Positions 41,266 to 51,477 of a stretch of 64,000 nucleotides of DNA are shown piece by piece (the stretch's first letter is position 1; the number at the start of each line of letters is the position of its first letter). This DNA comes from Cupriavidus sp. 2SB. GTDB lineage: Bacteria; Pseudomonadota; Gammaproteobacteria; Burkholderiales; Burkholderiaceae. A program made the position numbers and the translations under genes. The notes beneath the pieces are model-generated. The model made no database searches. It worked only from the letters and a program-made list of their open reading frames with translations, and was not told where the DNA came from. The stretch is from the NCBI RefSeq assembly GCF_005503625.1, contig NZ_SCMX01000026.1, positions 21,185 to 85,184 on the forward strand, given 5' to 3'.

Positions 41266-43041
41266 ATGTCCTTTCATCAGAATATTCAGATCAAGACCCT
41301 CCTGCGGGGCGCCATGGCGTTGCTCACGGCGATCCTGCTGCTCGTGGGTGGCGCAGGGCTGTATGGCATCTCGCGGTCCAACGATGCGCTGAAGGAGACC
41401 TACTCGAACCAGCTCGCCTCGTCGCAGGCGCTGGCCGAGGCCATGATCGGCACCACCCGGCTGCGTCTGGCGCTGGACCGGGGCATCATGCCCGGCAGCG
41501 AAGGCGAGGACCTGAAGAAACACGTCGACCGCTCGCTGGTGTTCGTCGAGGTGTCGGATCGTGGCTGGAAGAAATACCTTGCGTTGCCGCAAGCCGATGA
41601 CGAAAAGGCCCTGTCGTCCGCACTGGCCGCCAAGCGCCAGGAATTCTTCGAAAAGGGTGTCGCGCTGTGGCAGAAGGCACTGGCCGATGGCAATCGCGAG
41701 GAAGCGCTGCGGATTGGCCGCGACGTGATGCCGGACCTGCAGCGCAGCATGTCCGCCGCGCACGAGAAGCTCGAGAAGTTCCAGATGGAAGCGGGCCGCG
41801 CCAACTTCGAAGCCGCCCAGTCGCGCTACGACACCATCCGCCTGATGTGCATCCTGCTGATCGTGATTGGCGCGGCGCTGGCGTTCGTGTCGGCCACGAT
41901 GCTGAACCGCGCGATCGTGCGTCCGGTGGAAGAAGCCCTGAACGTATTCGAGCGCATGGCCGGTGGCGACCTGACGTCGCGTATCACCAGCATGTCGAAC
42001 AACGAGATCGGCCGCATGATGCAGGCGCTGGCCAAGATGCAGCAGAGCCTGTCGGGCATCGTGCATGAAGTGCGCGGCGGCACGGACTCCATCGCCTCGG
42101 CCACGCAGCAGATCTCGGCGGGCAACACCGACCTGTCGCAACGCACCGAAGAACAGGCGGCCTCGCTGGAGCAGACCGCTGCCAGCATGGAAGAACTCAC
42201 CACGGTGGTGAAGCAGAACGCGGACAACGCCCGCCAGGCTGGCGTGCTGGCTGGCGAAGCCTCGCAGATCGCGCTGAAGGGCGGCGATGTGGTGGGCCGC
42301 GTGGTGGATACGATGAACGAGATCAACGGCGCGTCGCGCAAGGTGGTCGAGATCATCGGCGTGATCGAAGGTATTGCGTTCCAGACCAACATCCTGGCGC
42401 TGAATGCCGCCGTGGAAGCGGCGCGCGCCGGTGAACAGGGACGCGGCTTTGCCGTGGTGGCTGGCGAGGTGCGCAGCCTGGCGCAACGCAGCGCCAACGC
42501 CGCCAAGGAAATCGAATCGCTGATCAGCGAGTCTGGCCAGCGCGTGGAGAGCGGCACGAAGCTGGTGGCCGAGGCCGGCCAGACGATGGGCGAAATCGTG
42601 CAGGCAGTGCGCCGCGTGACGGACATCATGAACGAGATCAGCGCCGCGTCGCAGGAGCAGACCACGGGCATCGAGCAGGTCAACCAGGCCGTGGCGCAGA
42701 TGGACCAGGTCACGCAGCAGAATGCCGCGCTGGTGGAAGAAGCGGCTGCTGCGGCGGGTGCGCTGGAAGAGCAGGCGCAGAAGCTCAAGAGCGTGGTGTC
42801 GGTGTTCACGGTGGCGGCCGACGGTACGGTGTCGCGTCAGGTGGTGAGCGTGCCGCACGTTGCGCACACGCTGACGGCGGGCAAGCCGGCAATGAAGGCC
42901 GCCGTGGTGCCGGTGCGTCCGGCCGCGCAGCGTCCGCCGATTGTGCCGAAGTCCCGCGATGCCCAGTTGCTGCGTCCGAAGCTGAGTCAGCCTGCTGCTG
43001 CGGCGTCGTCCGCATCGGACGACAACTGGTCCGCCTTCTGA
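41266..43041 (+). CDS. Methyl-accepting chemotaxis protein with NWSAF C-terminus
   Basis: A 591-residue transmembrane receptor. First membrane helix about 14-34, periplasmic four-helix-bundle ligand domain about 35-190, second membrane helix about 191-212 ([21 protein letters not shown]), HAMP about 213-265, and the cytoplasmic hairpin with tip [20 protein letters not shown] around 370-395. The C-terminus is NWSAF after a flexible 60-residue linker, closely resembling the NWETF-type pentapeptide that tethers CheR and CheB; both partners are encoded downstream. Ligand unknown. It is preceded by a sigma-28-like promoter. Its signalling-tip DNA is almost identical to that of the receptor at 48378. 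Confidence 0.93.
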   Translation: MSFHQNIQIKTLLRGAMALLTAILLLVGGAGLYGISRSNDALKETYSNQLASSQALAEAMIGTTRLRLALDRGIMPGSEGEDLKKHVDRSLVFVEVSDRGWKKYLALPQADDEKALSSALAAKRQEFFEKGVALWQKALADGNREEALRIGRDVMPDLQRSMSAAHEKLEKFQMEAGRANFEAAQSRYDTIRLMCILLIVIGAALAFVSATMLNRAIVRPVEEALNVFERMAGGDLTSRITSMSNNEIGRMMQALAKMQQSLSGIVHEVRGGTDSIASATQQISAGNTDLSQRTEEQAASLEQTAASMEELTTVVKQNADNARQAGVLAGEASQIALKGGDVVGRVVDTMNEINGASRKVVEIIGVIEGIAFQTNILALNAAVEAARAGEQGRGFAVVAGEVRSLAQRSANAAKEIESLISESGQRVESGTKLVAEAGQTMGEIVQAVRRVTDIMNEISAASQEQTTGIEQVNQAVAQMDQVTQQNAALVEEAAAAAGALEEQAQKLKSVVSVFTVAADGTVSRQVVSVPHVAHTLTAGKPAMKAAVVPVRPAAQRPPIVPKSRDAQLLRPKLSQPAAAASSASDDNWSAF

Positions 43042-43084
43042 TCGATTTTGATTCTTTGTCCAGACGGATACACGTAACGAACGC

Positions 43085-43099
43085 GTGAACAAGGTTCAC
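43085..43099. promoter_or_regulatory. Palindrome upstream of the EAL-protein gene
   Basis: GTGAACAAGGTTCAC: perfect 6-bp arms with a 3-bp spacer, 44 bases behind the receptor gene and upstream of the EAL gene. It resembles a CRP-like site but has one base too many between the half-sites. Confidence 0.35.
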
Positions 43100-43161
43100 A
43101 TGGTGCGCGCGAGATGCCATGATGCGGGGTTTTGTCTGCCTCGCCTCCTGATGTCTCGCGC

Positions 43162-45186
43162 ATGCTCGTCTCGCCTCTCCGCGCAGCTCCGATGATTGCC
43201 ACGAACTTCAGCCTACTGCTGCTTGCGGCGTTGCTCGGCCTGATGGCCGCGCAAGGCCTGCGCACGGTCCGACAGGACGGCGCGCCGGAGCGCAAGTCCG
43301 CCCGGTCGCTGGCCTGGTGGGCGGCCCTGATGTCGCAGGGCACGATGGGCATGCCGCTCTGGGTGGCTGCCGCATCCGGCACGCTGACGGCTGCCAACAA
43401 CGGCGCCAAGTTCGCTGCGGCCTTTGCGGTGACGCTCGTCGCCAGCATGGCCGCCTCGCATATGCTCGCCCCCACATGGTTGTGGCTGCGTGGCCATGGC
43501 CGTGGCTGGCAGCTTGCCATTGCCACGGCGATGATTGCCGGCGCCGGCCTCGTGGCCATGGCGGGTGCCCGGCTGGGCCGCGTGTGCGGCGGCACGTCGA
43601 TGACGCCGCGCGACTGTATCGACGCGGCCGGCGTGCAGGGTCCGGGCTGGCTGGCCGGCGGCCTCGCGCTGCTTTGCGCGGGCTTGTACTTCATGCACCG
43701 TATCCAGACAAACCGCTGGAACGCCGTGCAGGCCGATGGCGCGGGCCGTGATGATTTCGATGAATTCCCCATGCCGGGCCGCGCTGGCAACGCCGGCGGC
43801 GCAGGCGAGGCGCGCAGCAGCATCCGTCGCAACCTTGGCCGCTTCGGTGGCCTGACCGTGCGGATGTCCGCGCGCGACCAGCGGCCGGTGGGCGAGTACA
43901 GCGTCAGCACGGAGTTGCCGGACCGTACCGCGTTTGCGCGCTGGCTCGACAAGAGCATGGCGCAATCGCGCCTGTCGGATACCAGTTGCGCGGTGCTGCT
44001 GATCCACATCGCCGATTTCCGCGAGGTGGACGAAGTCTTCGAGGTGCGTGCCGACGATATCCTCGCGCAGGATGCCGGGGCACTGGCCCAGGCCGCGCTG
44101 GAACCCCATCACTTCCTGGCACGTCTGGCGCGCGACGAGTTTGCCGTGGGTGTGCCGGAACTTATCCAGCACAGCCGCGCGCATGAACTGGGCGACAAGG
44201 TGCTGGGCTCGCTGTCGGAATTCGTGGCCGCGCGCGGCCTGCAGATGCAGATCGGCGTGAACATCGGCATCGCCATTTCGCCGCGTGACGCCACGACATC
44301 GGAAGCATTGATGCAGGCGGCACGCGTGAGCCTGAGCGAGGCGCGCGAGAGCGGATCGAACCAGATGCGCATGTTCAACTCGGCTGCGGGCGAGCGCGCG
44401 CGCCGCATGCGCGTGATTCGCCGCGATCTGTGGCCCGCCATCCAGGACGACGCGCTGTCGCTGGTGTACCAGCCCAAGTACGACGTGAAGACGCGCAGCG
44501 TGATCGGGGCCGAGGCGCTGTGCCGCTGGCGCCATCCCACGCTGGGCGCGGTCAATCCGGCCGAGTTCATCATGGTGGCCGAGCAGTCGGGCCAGATCGA
44601 CAAGCTCGACGACTGGGTCATCTCGCAGGTGTGCCGCCAGGTGCGGATGTGGCACGACGCCGGGCTGCCGCCCGCGCCGGTAGCGATCAACGTATCGGGT
44701 TTGCGCTTTGCGAGCCGGAACTTCCCGCAATACCTGCTCGAACAGATCCACCAGCACGACATTCCGCCATCGGCCATCACGCTGGAGATCACCGAGACGG
44801 CGGCGATGAAGGACATCGGCAAGTCCCTGGAGACGTTGACGGAGCTGCAGTCGCTGGGCATTCACGTGGCGCTGGACGATTTCGGCAGCGGCTACTCAAG
44901 CCTGGGCTACCTCAAGCGGCTGCGCGTGGGCACGCTCAAGATCGACCGCACGCTGATTGGCGGACTCGATGCCGATCCGCAGGGGCGGGCCATTGTCGGA
45001 TCGATGGTGGCGTTGGCGCACGAACTGCGCATGAAGGTGGTGGCGGAAGGCGTGGAGTCTGCCTCGCAGCTCGACATTCTCGATGCCATGGGCTGCGACG
45101 AAGTGCAGGGCTACCTGATGGCCATGCCGCTGGAGGCGTCGGTGTTTGCCGACCTGCTGCAGGGCGCGCGGACGGCGCGGATCTGA
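43162..45186 (+). CDS. Membrane protein with degenerate GGDEF and intact EAL domain
   Basis: About 674 residues from ATG 43162 (a TTG at 43132 and ATG 43192 are alternatives; none has a clear ribosome-binding site). The N-terminal 190 residues contain five or so hydrophobic segments, a membrane sensor. A GGDEF domain follows (about 255-410) whose signature reads ARDEF, so it is unlikely to make c-di-GMP. The EAL domain (about 425-665) retains the catalytic set: AEALCRW, INVSG, EITET, DDFGSG, LKIDR, AEGVES. It should be a c-di-GMP phosphodiesterase, favouring motility over biofilm, in keeping with its chemotaxis neighbours. Confidence 0.88.
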   Translation: MLVSPLRAAPMIATNFSLLLLAALLGLMAAQGLRTVRQDGAPERKSARSLAWWAALMSQGTMGMPLWVAAASGTLTAANNGAKFAAAFAVTLVASMAASHMLAPTWLWLRGHGRGWQLAIATAMIAGAGLVAMAGARLGRVCGGTSMTPRDCIDAAGVQGPGWLAGGLALLCAGLYFMHRIQTNRWNAVQADGAGRDDFDEFPMPGRAGNAGGAGEARSSIRRNLGRFGGLTVRMSARDQRPVGEYSVSTELPDRTAFARWLDKSMAQSRLSDTSCAVLLIHIADFREVDEVFEVRADDILAQDAGALAQAALEPHHFLARLARDEFAVGVPELIQHSRAHELGDKVLGSLSEFVAARGLQMQIGVNIGIAISPRDATTSEALMQAARVSLSEARESGSNQMRMFNSAAGERARRMRVIRRDLWPAIQDDALSLVYQPKYDVKTRSVIGAEALCRWRHPTLGAVNPAEFIMVAEQSGQIDKLDDWVISQVCRQVRMWHDAGLPPAPVAINVSGLRFASRNFPQYLLEQIHQHDIPPSAITLEITETAAMKDIGKSLETLTELQSLGIHVALDDFGSGYSSLGYLKRLRVGTLKIDRTLIGGLDADPQGRAIVGSMVALAHELRMKVVAEGVESASQLDILDAMGCDEVQGYLMAMPLEASVFADLLQGARTARI

Positions 45187-45418
45187 TTCCTGGCGCCGAA
45201 GGCCGGCCGCGCGGCGATCTAGAGCGATTCCTCTAATACCGGGGTGAGCGGCCTGCCAGGCGGGCGGGGGTGCTAAAGCCGGTCTGCCGGCGTGTCGATA
45301 AGTCCAGGACAGGGCAGTGGCATTTGCCGTTCTTCGCGGCACATGCCAGCGCGCTGGCTTGTCCGTCGCCGGCCGCATTCCTTGCCACTGGCGGACCCAC
45401 CTCGAACGGAGTCCCCGA

Positions 45419-45802
45419 ATGTCTCTTCCGCATATCCTCGTCGTTGACGATTCGCCATCCCTGCGCCGCATGACGGGCGCCTGCCTGCGCGCGGGCGGAT
45501 TCACGGTGACGGAGGCGTCCGATGGCAAGGAGGCGCTGGAAGTGGCCATGGAGGGCCGCTTCGGCATGCTGGTCACGGACCAGGTGATGCCGGTCATGGA
45601 CGGCCTGTCGCTGATTCGCGCGCTGCGTGCCACGCCGGACTATGCGTCGATTCCCATCCTGATGCTCTCCACGGAGCATGACGCCACCATCCTCGACCGC
45701 GCCCGCGAGGCCGGTGCATCCGGTTTCCTGGCCAAGCCGTTCGATCCCGAAGAGTTGATGGCGTCGGTCGATGCCTTGCTGACCCCTCCCACGGAGGGGT
45801 GA
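45419..45802 (+). CDS. CheY-like single-domain response regulator
   Basis: A 127-residue stand-alone receiver domain starting at ATG 45419. Acidic pocket Asp10/Asp11 (VVDDS), phospho-acceptor Asp54 ([12 protein letters not shown]), Ser/Thr switch residue in MLSTEHD and Lys in FLAKPFD. No output domain, so it acts by protein contact, probably receiving phosphate from CheA. It is distinct from the cheY at 59811 and sits between the EAL gene and cheW. The preceding 34 in-frame residues from 45317 lack coding character. A hairpin (CCCCTCC CAC GGAGGGG) overlaps its last codons and may limit read-through. Confidence 0.9.
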   Translation: MSLPHILVVDDSPSLRRMTGACLRAGGFTVTEASDGKEALEVAMEGRFGMLVTDQVMPVMDGLSLIRALRATPDYASIPILMLSTEHDATILDRAREAGASGFLAKPFDPEELMASVDALLTPPTEG

Positions 45803-45821
45803 GGTCTCCGCCAAGTCGCCC

Positions 45822-45848
45822 TTAATCCACCTCGGTGGATGCCGATAT
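45822..45848 (+). promoter_or_regulatory. Candidate sigma-28 promoter of the cheW-aer unit
   Basis: TTAAT, 14 bases, GCCGATAT. The -10 element matches seven of eight FliA consensus bases (GCCGATAA) and spacing equals the E. coli pattern; the -35 is weak. The start codon of cheW is about 145 bases downstream. Confidence 0.5.
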
Positions 45849-45992
45849 CACAGGAAGGCCATATCAGGTGGTCCGGTCCTGCTGCTGCCATGTTCGATAC
45901 GCGGCGCGGCGGGGCGGGCCATTGCATCGGGTCGCCAGCAGCCGGGGGCACGTAACTCCCGGCCACGACCAACCATGCCAGCGGGGGCAACC

Positions 45993-46478
45993 ATGAACCA
46001 CAGCACGAACCGCGCGGACGGCGCGGGAGAAGAATTCCTGGCTTTCCGGCTCGGTCGCGAAGAGTACGGCATCGACATCCTCAAGGTTCAGGAGATTCGC
46101 GGCTACGAGTCCGTCACGCAGATTGCGAACGCGCCCGACTACCTGAAGGGCGTGGTCAACCTGCGCGGCACCATCGTGCCGATCATCGACCTGCGCATCA
46201 AGTTCCGGCAGGCCGAGATCAGCTACGACCAGTACACCGTGGTGATCATCGTCGATATCCATGAACGCACCACCGGTATCGTGGTTGACGGCGTGTCCGA
46301 TGTGCTGACGCTGACGCCCGCGCAGATCAAGCCGGCACCGGCGTTGTCCGGCGGCGTGGAAACCGAGTACATCCGCGGACTGGGCTCGCTCGAAGGCCGC
46401 ATGCTGATCCTGGCCGATATCGAGAAGCTCATGAATATCGATGACCTCGCGGCACTGGATGCCGCGGCGGGCGCCTGA
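45993..46478 (+). CDS. cheW: Chemotaxis coupling protein CheW (first copy)
   Basis: A 161-residue CheW from ATG 45993, preceded by GGGGG. The family pattern is complete: [45 protein letters not shown], then [10 protein letters not shown] and [13 protein letters not shown]. CheW bridges receptors and CheA in the signalling array. This copy is grouped with an Aer-type receptor rather than with cheA and is clearly similar to the second copy at 56487, mainly differing at both ends. It may serve that receptor preferentially, but this cannot be told from sequence. Confidence 0.93.
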   Translation: MNHSTNRADGAGEEFLAFRLGREEYGIDILKVQEIRGYESVTQIANAPDYLKGVVNLRGTIVPIIDLRIKFRQAEISYDQYTVVIIVDIHERTTGIVVDGVSDVLTLTPAQIKPAPALSGGVETEYIRGLGSLEGRMLILADIEKLMNIDDLAALDAAAGA

Positions 46479-46556
46479 TGCCACAGAGGGGACGCGCCGG
46501 GCGCGGCCCCAACTTTTTCGAGCCGCTTTCCGAGCCGCCTTTCGAGCAGTAGAGCC

Positions 46557-48194
46557 ATGCGCAACAACCAGCCTGTCACCCAGCGCGAGCATCCGCTCTC
46601 GCCGAACGATTACCTGATCTCGCGGACCGACCTCAAGGGTCGCATCACGTTCGCCAACCGGGCGTTCGTGGAGATCAGCGGCTTCACGTCGCGAGAGCTG
46701 CTTGGTGCGGCGCATAACCTGGTCCGGCATCCGGACATGCCGTCCGAAGCCTTCGCGGACCTCTGGTCGTCCATCCAGGCGGGCAAGACCTGGGTGGGCA
46801 TCGTCAAGAACCGCCGCAAGAATGGCGACCACTACTGGGTGCAGGCCACCGTCACGCCTACGCGCGTGGACGGCCGCATCATCGGCTATACCTCGGTGCG
46901 GTCGATGGCCACGCGCGCGCAGATCGATGCAGCCGAGGCCGCATATCGTCGCTTCCGCGAGAACCGCGCCAGCGGGCTGGCCATTCGCGATGGCGCCGTG
47001 GTCCGCACTGGCGTGGCGGGCCTGCTGGGCCGCCTGATGCGCATGACGCTGCGCCGCCGGATCATGCTGGCGCAGGCAGCCGGCGTGGCGTGGTTCCTGG
47101 TGGCGCTGGGCGGCGTGCACTGGATGTCTCCTGACGCCGCCGCGCAACTCTGGCCGTGGCTGTGGGGCACCTTCGCGATGGGCGTGGTGTCGTCGTTCGC
47201 GGCGGGCTCGCTGCTGGTCTCGCGTGTGGACCGCCCGGTCGGAGAAATGCTCGATTTCGCGCTGCGCATGGGCGCGGGCGACCTGACCACCACGTACGAA
47301 CACAAGGCCAATGACGAAGTGGGTTCGCTGTCGCGCGCCATGCGCACGATGCAGCGCAGCCTGCTGTCGGTGGTGCATGACATCCAGGAAGGCATGGCCA
47401 GCATCTCTACCGTGACGCATCAGGTGGCCGCCGGCAACAACGATCTCTCGCAACGTACCGAGCAGCAGGCGGCCTCGCTGGAGGAGACCGCTTCGAGCAT
47501 GGAGCAGTTGACGGGCACCGTGCGCCAGAACGCCGATAACGCGCGCCAGGCCACGGGGTTGGCGGCCACGGCGTCGGAGACGGCGCTGCGCGGCGGCGAA
47601 GCCGTGGGCCGCGTGGTGCAGACCATGGACGAGATCAACGAGGCGTCGCACAAGATCGTCGACATCATCGGCGTGATCGAGGGCATTGCCTTCCAGACCA
47701 ACATCCTGGCGCTGAACGCGGCGGTGGAAGCGGCACGCGCCGGCGAGCAAGGCCGTGGCTTTGCGGTAGTGGCTGGCGAGGTGCGCAGCCTGGCGCAGCG
47801 CAGCGCTAACGCGGCCAAGGAAATCAAGGGCCTGATCGGCAACACCGTGGAGCGCGTGGAGAACGGCGCGGCGCAGGTGTCGGACGCCGGGGCGACGATG
47901 GACGAGATCGTGCAGGCCGTGAAGCGCGTGACCGACATCATGGGCGAGATCAGTTCGGCATCGGCCGAGCAGAGCACGGGCATCGAACAGGTGAACGAGG
48001 CCGTGGCACAGATGGATGAAGTCACGCAGCAGAACGCTGCGCTGGTGGAGCAGGCCGCTGCCGCGGCAGGCTCGCTGGAGGAACAAGCCGACCGCCTGCG
48101 CGAGTCGATTTCCACTTTCCGCATCAGCACGCAGGCCGAGACCCGGCCCGTGCGGCAGCGGCAGGCGGAGTTGGCAGTCGAGGCAGTTGGCTGA
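46557..48194 (+). CDS. aer: Aer-type aerotaxis receptor (PAS-MCP)
   Basis: A 545-residue receptor. The N-terminal PAS domain (about 10-125; [34 protein letters not shown], the FAD-pocket Trp region, and [16 protein letters not shown]) is the Aer redox-sensing type. A membrane anchor of two short hydrophobic segments (about 170-225) lacks a periplasmic domain. HAMP and the signalling hairpin with [20 protein letters not shown] follow. It ends ELAVEAVG with no CheR-tether pentapeptide, as expected of Aer. It would report electron-transport state to CheA. It lies 78 bp behind cheW. Confidence 0.92.
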   Translation: MRNNQPVTQREHPLSPNDYLISRTDLKGRITFANRAFVEISGFTSRELLGAAHNLVRHPDMPSEAFADLWSSIQAGKTWVGIVKNRRKNGDHYWVQATVTPTRVDGRIIGYTSVRSMATRAQIDAAEAAYRRFRENRASGLAIRDGAVVRTGVAGLLGRLMRMTLRRRIMLAQAAGVAWFLVALGGVHWMSPDAAAQLWPWLWGTFAMGVVSSFAAGSLLVSRVDRPVGEMLDFALRMGAGDLTTTYEHKANDEVGSLSRAMRTMQRSLLSVVHDIQEGMASISTVTHQVAAGNNDLSQRTEQQAASLEETASSMEQLTGTVRQNADNARQATGLAATASETALRGGEAVGRVVQTMDEINEASHKIVDIIGVIEGIAFQTNILALNAAVEAARAGEQGRGFAVVAGEVRSLAQRSANAAKEIKGLIGNTVERVENGAAQVSDAGATMDEIVQAVKRVTDIMGEISSASAEQSTGIEQVNEAVAQMDEVTQQNAALVEQAAAAAGSLEEQADRLRESISTFRISTQAETRPVRQRQAELAVEAVG

Positions 48195-48377
48195 AGTGGG
48201 GAGCGCGGCCAGCGCCCGTCAAGGGTGCGGAGCCGACCAAAAGCGCCGCGCGCCTTTCCTTTGCGCGCGGCATCAGGAACGGGGTAGATCGGCCGCCCAC
48301 GCAGGCGGCAGCGACAACAACTCGGGACGGAGAGACTGGCCAACCCGAACTTTCTGACACAAGAAGGGGGTAGTTCA

Positions 48378-50234
48378 ATGCAGTGGTTCAATCAACTACG
48401 TGTGACAACCAGGCTCATCGCCGGCTTCCTGGTTGTTTCCGTGATCGGCGCCATCATCGGCCTGCTGGGCGTGGTCAACATGGGGCGCATGGCGGAGTGG
48501 ACCGGCAAGATCTACAACACCGATCTGCAGGCGCTGAAGGCCGTGCAGGACGGCAACATCAACTTGGTCTACGCCAGCCGTGCGCAGATCGCGCTGCTGT
48601 CGGCATCGACCATGGGCGAGCGCGCCACCGAGAAGACCCAGATCGAGAAATCGCTGGGCGAAATGGAGGCGCGGGTAAAAACTGCAAAGGATTCGTTCGC
48701 GCAGCCTGAAGGCCAGGCGCTGTTCAAGCAGTACGAAACGCTGGTGCCGCCGTTCAAGGAACGGATGACGAAATACGTGGCGCTGGTGAGCAAGCAGCCG
48801 CTGGACACCTCGCAGTTCGACAGCAACGTCTTCACGGAAAGCAGCGAGCTGCTCAAGGACAGCCACGCGCTGGAAGAGATCCTGTTCAAGATGGTCAAGC
48901 GCCGCGACGAGCGCGCCAAGTCCAACATGGAAGAGTCCACGAGCGTCTACAACAGCTCGCGCGTGGCGATGCTGCTGCTGGTGCTGGGTGGCATGGTGGT
49001 GTCGGTGCTGCTGGGATTGTTCCTGGCACGCCAGCTCTCGCGCCAACTGGGTGGAGAGCCCGCCTACGCCGCGTCGATTGCCGCACGTATCGCCGAGGGA
49101 GATTTCTCGGGCAAGGTGGACCTGCGCGCAGGTGACCAGGCCAGCCTGTTGCACGCCATGGGCCAGATGCAGCAGCAGCTCTCGCACATGGTGCGCGACT
49201 TCAAGGAATCGGCCGAATCGATCGGCACGGCCTCGCGTGAAATCGCTGCGGGCAACAACGACTTGTCTCAGCGTACCGAGCAGCAGGCGGCCTCGCTGGA
49301 GGAAACCGCTTCCAGCATGGAAGAACTGACCAGCACCGTGCGTCAGAACGCGGATAACGCACGTCAGGCCAGCGGTCTGGCGGCCAATGCGTCGGAGACC
49401 GCGGTGCGCGGCGGCGAAGTGGTCAGCGAAGTGGTCAAGACGATGGGCGAGATCAACGGCGCTTCGCGCAAGATCGTCGACATCATCGGCGTGATCGAAG
49501 GTATTGCGTTCCAGACCAACATCCTGGCGCTGAATGCTGCCGTGGAAGCGGCGCGCGCCGGTGAACAGGGCCGCGGCTTTGCGGTGGTGGCTGGCGAGGT
49601 GCGCAGCCTGGCGCAACGCAGCGCCAACGCGGCCAAGGAAATCAAGACGCTGATCGACAACTCGGTGGCGCAGGTGGATACCGGCGCGACGCTGGTGGGT
49701 CAGGCCGGCACGACGATGGAAGAAATCGTGCAGGCCGTGAAGCGCGTGACCGACATCATGGGCGAGATCAGCGCGGCTTCCGCCGAACAAAGCTCGGGCA
49801 TCGAGCAGGTCAACCAGGCCGTGGCGCAGATGGACGAAGTCACGCAGCAGAATGCCGCGCTGGTGGAACAGGCCGCTGCCGCAGCGGGTTCGCTGCAGGA
49901 TCAGGCGGGCCGTCTGATGGAGTCGGTGTCGGGCTTCCGCCTGTCCGATGAGGATGTCTCGCACGCCGTGCCTGCTCTGCCGGCACCGGTGGCACGTTCG
50001 GTGACGCGTCCGAGCGCCAAGGCACCTGTCGCGCGCACGAAGGCCGCTGCAAAGACCGCCAGGGCACCGAAGGCCGCCAAGGCTGCCGGTACGGCACTGG
50101 TTGCCACGACCGCCGAACCTGCGCTGGCTGAAGTTGGCGACGAAGATGCCGATACCCAGATGAAGCGTCCCGCCCTTGCCGCGAAACCGGCAGGCCATGG
50201 CGCATCCGACAACGGTGACTGGAGCGCGTTCTGA
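48378..50234 (+). CDS. Methyl-accepting chemotaxis protein with DWSAF C-terminus
   Basis: A 618-residue transmembrane receptor: first helix about 10-32, periplasmic four-helix-bundle-type domain (about 33-190), second helix about 191-213 ([22 protein letters not shown]), HAMP, and the signalling hairpin with tip sequence identical to its neighbours. A long Ala/Lys/Pro-rich linker (about 535-605) leads to DWSAF, a variant of the CheR/CheB tether. Over roughly 155 bp of the tip its DNA differs at only about four positions from the receptor at 41266, suggesting recent gene conversion. Ligand unknown. Confidence 0.93.
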   Translation: MQWFNQLRVTTRLIAGFLVVSVIGAIIGLLGVVNMGRMAEWTGKIYNTDLQALKAVQDGNINLVYASRAQIALLSASTMGERATEKTQIEKSLGEMEARVKTAKDSFAQPEGQALFKQYETLVPPFKERMTKYVALVSKQPLDTSQFDSNVFTESSELLKDSHALEEILFKMVKRRDERAKSNMEESTSVYNSSRVAMLLLVLGGMVVSVLLGLFLARQLSRQLGGEPAYAASIAARIAEGDFSGKVDLRAGDQASLLHAMGQMQQQLSHMVRDFKESAESIGTASREIAAGNNDLSQRTEQQAASLEETASSMEELTSTVRQNADNARQASGLAANASETAVRGGEVVSEVVKTMGEINGASRKIVDIIGVIEGIAFQTNILALNAAVEAARAGEQGRGFAVVAGEVRSLAQRSANAAKEIKTLIDNSVAQVDTGATLVGQAGTTMEEIVQAVKRVTDIMGEISAASAEQSSGIEQVNQAVAQMDEVTQQNAALVEQAAAAAGSLQDQAGRLMESVSGFRLSDEDVSHAVPALPAPVARSVTRPSAKAPVARTKAAAKTARAPKAAKAAGTALVATTAEPALAEVGDEDADTQMKRPALAAKPAGHGASDNGDWSAF

Positions 50235-50327
50235 TCGCCTGACCGCATCGCTGCGATCTCGATAGCGCACGCCCCGGCCCGCCTTGTAAAAGTTGCGCCG
50301 GGGCGCTTACTCGTTCAAAGAACAACC

Positions 50328-51080
50328 ATGCAAACCGATATCAGCCTGTCCCTGTCGGCCGAAGCCACGGCGCGGCTGCGCGCGGACTTCGATGCCTTTG
50401 TAAGAGTTTCAACGGGCATCGACGCCGAGTTCATTCCGCCCGCCTTCGACGATTTCCTGCGTGCCCGTCTGATGCAGCAGGACGGCCCGCTGACCGAACG
50501 TGCCGTGATGCGCCTGCTGGCCAGCGGCGAGTACGGATGGGCCAGGAAGGTCTTCGACAAGCAACTGCCGAACGCATTGGCCGCGCTGATGCGCGATGCC
50601 GCGCGCTTCGGCTTCGGCCTGGCTGTGCAGCCCGCATGGTCCGCACAGCAGCGCATGGAACATGCGCGCGAATGGGCCACCAACATCCTGAGCGAAGCCG
50701 GCGCGGACACCGCCTTCACCGAGGCGCTGGCCGCGCAGATCTCGTCATCCGCCGTGGACATCTGCACGTTGGAAGAGCGCATGCGCACGCCCGCATGGCG
50801 CGTGGCCGACGGCCTGCGCCAGCGGGCCTACGACGTCATGTACGCGCTGCAGACCGAGCAGAGCGAAGCCCTGGGCCGCAGCAAGGTAGGCGAGCTGCGC
50901 GCGCTGCTGGGCCTCGCGCTCGAATACCGCTCCGTGACCGCAGAAGAAGCCGCGCGCGTGCTGGAGCAGGTGGAGCGCTCGCGTCCGAACCTGTTCCGCG
51001 AAGCCCCTGACGATGTGTTCGCGCGCCTTGCTGCATGGCTGCGTCGCGCGTTTAGCCAAACTGTGGTGGCGCGTCAATAG
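50328..51080 (+). CDS. Unknown protein between chemoreceptor and flhDC
   Basis: A 250-residue cytoplasmic, mostly helical, Ala/Arg-rich protein with no signal peptide, membrane segment or domain I recognise. Notable segments: DAFVRVSTGIDAEFIPPAFDDFL near the start, and ALGRSKVGELRALLGLALEYRSVTAEEAARVLEQVERS near the C-terminus. ATG 50328 is weakly preceded by AAAGAAC. Composition and codon use match neighbours, so it is a resident gene. Its place between a chemoreceptor and the flagellar master operon hints at a motility role, but nothing in the sequence proves it. Confidence 0.75.
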   Translation: MQTDISLSLSAEATARLRADFDAFVRVSTGIDAEFIPPAFDDFLRARLMQQDGPLTERAVMRLLASGEYGWARKVFDKQLPNALAALMRDAARFGFGLAVQPAWSAQQRMEHAREWATNILSEAGADTAFTEALAAQISSSAVDICTLEERMRTPAWRVADGLRQRAYDVMYALQTEQSEALGRSKVGELRALLGLALEYRSVTAEEAARVLEQVERSRPNLFREAPDDVFARLAAWLRRAFSQTVVARQ

Positions 51081-51162
51081 TGGAATCCAGCAACACTGTT
51101 CAGCGCAGTGATCTGTGCACCGCAACAGGACCTTGTCCGTTGAGTACGCAACCGTTACAGCC

Positions 51163-51176
51163 TTGATGTAAATCAA
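51163..51176. promoter_or_regulatory. FNR/Anr-type box upstream of flhDC
   Basis: TTGATGTAAATCAA is a perfect match to TTGAT-N4-ATCAA. A weak -10 (CAAAAT, 51199-51204) lies where a class II FNR-activated promoter would need it; relative to the better promoter at 51260-51289 the box is about 126 bp upstream. Confidence 0.55.
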
Positions 51177-51259
51177 AAGTCAGACATCGGTCCTGTTACA
51201 AAATTCGCGACCTATGTATGTTCCTTGCGACATTTGTGAATCCCCAACGTAAGTAGGGA

Positions 51260-51289
51260 TTGGCATTGCAGGCCGATTGCCGATATAAA
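51260..51289 (+). promoter_or_regulatory. Sigma-70 promoter of flhDC
   Basis: TTGGCA (51260-51265), 18-bp spacer, TATAAA (51284-51289): five of six consensus bases in each hexamer. Predicted start about 51296. Confidence 0.6.
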
Positions 51290-51477
51290 CGTAACAGTTT
51301 CACTTACACTCTGTAACATCTGTAACGTTTCGGAGAGAAGGTGTAACCGGGCGAAGTTCCTTTCGTAGTACGTCGTACCTACTCGAACACGCACCAAACG
51401 ATCTGGTCGCCGGCAAGCAGTGTCTGCCGGTAAGCGCCGGACAAGCGGTCGAGAGGTTATTTGGTAGCGGGGAAAAA

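Larger units (their letters stand above)
51081..51477 (+). promoter_or_regulatory. flhDC upstream regulatory region
   Basis: 397 bases, A/T-richer than surroundings. It holds an FNR-type box, a sigma-70 promoter and six GTAAC/GTTAC pentamers (51154, 51195, 51291, 51313, 51322 and 51343), two of them in a direct repeat CTGTAACAT-CTGTAACGT. The predicted leader is about 180 bases, long enough for post-transcriptional control. No gene is supportable. Confidence 0.6.

Noticed and set aside
43085..43099. CRP site (TGTGA-N6-TCACA)
   Set aside because: The palindrome gives CGTGA-N7-TCACA, one base too long in the spacer and one mismatch, so I list it only as an unassigned palindrome.
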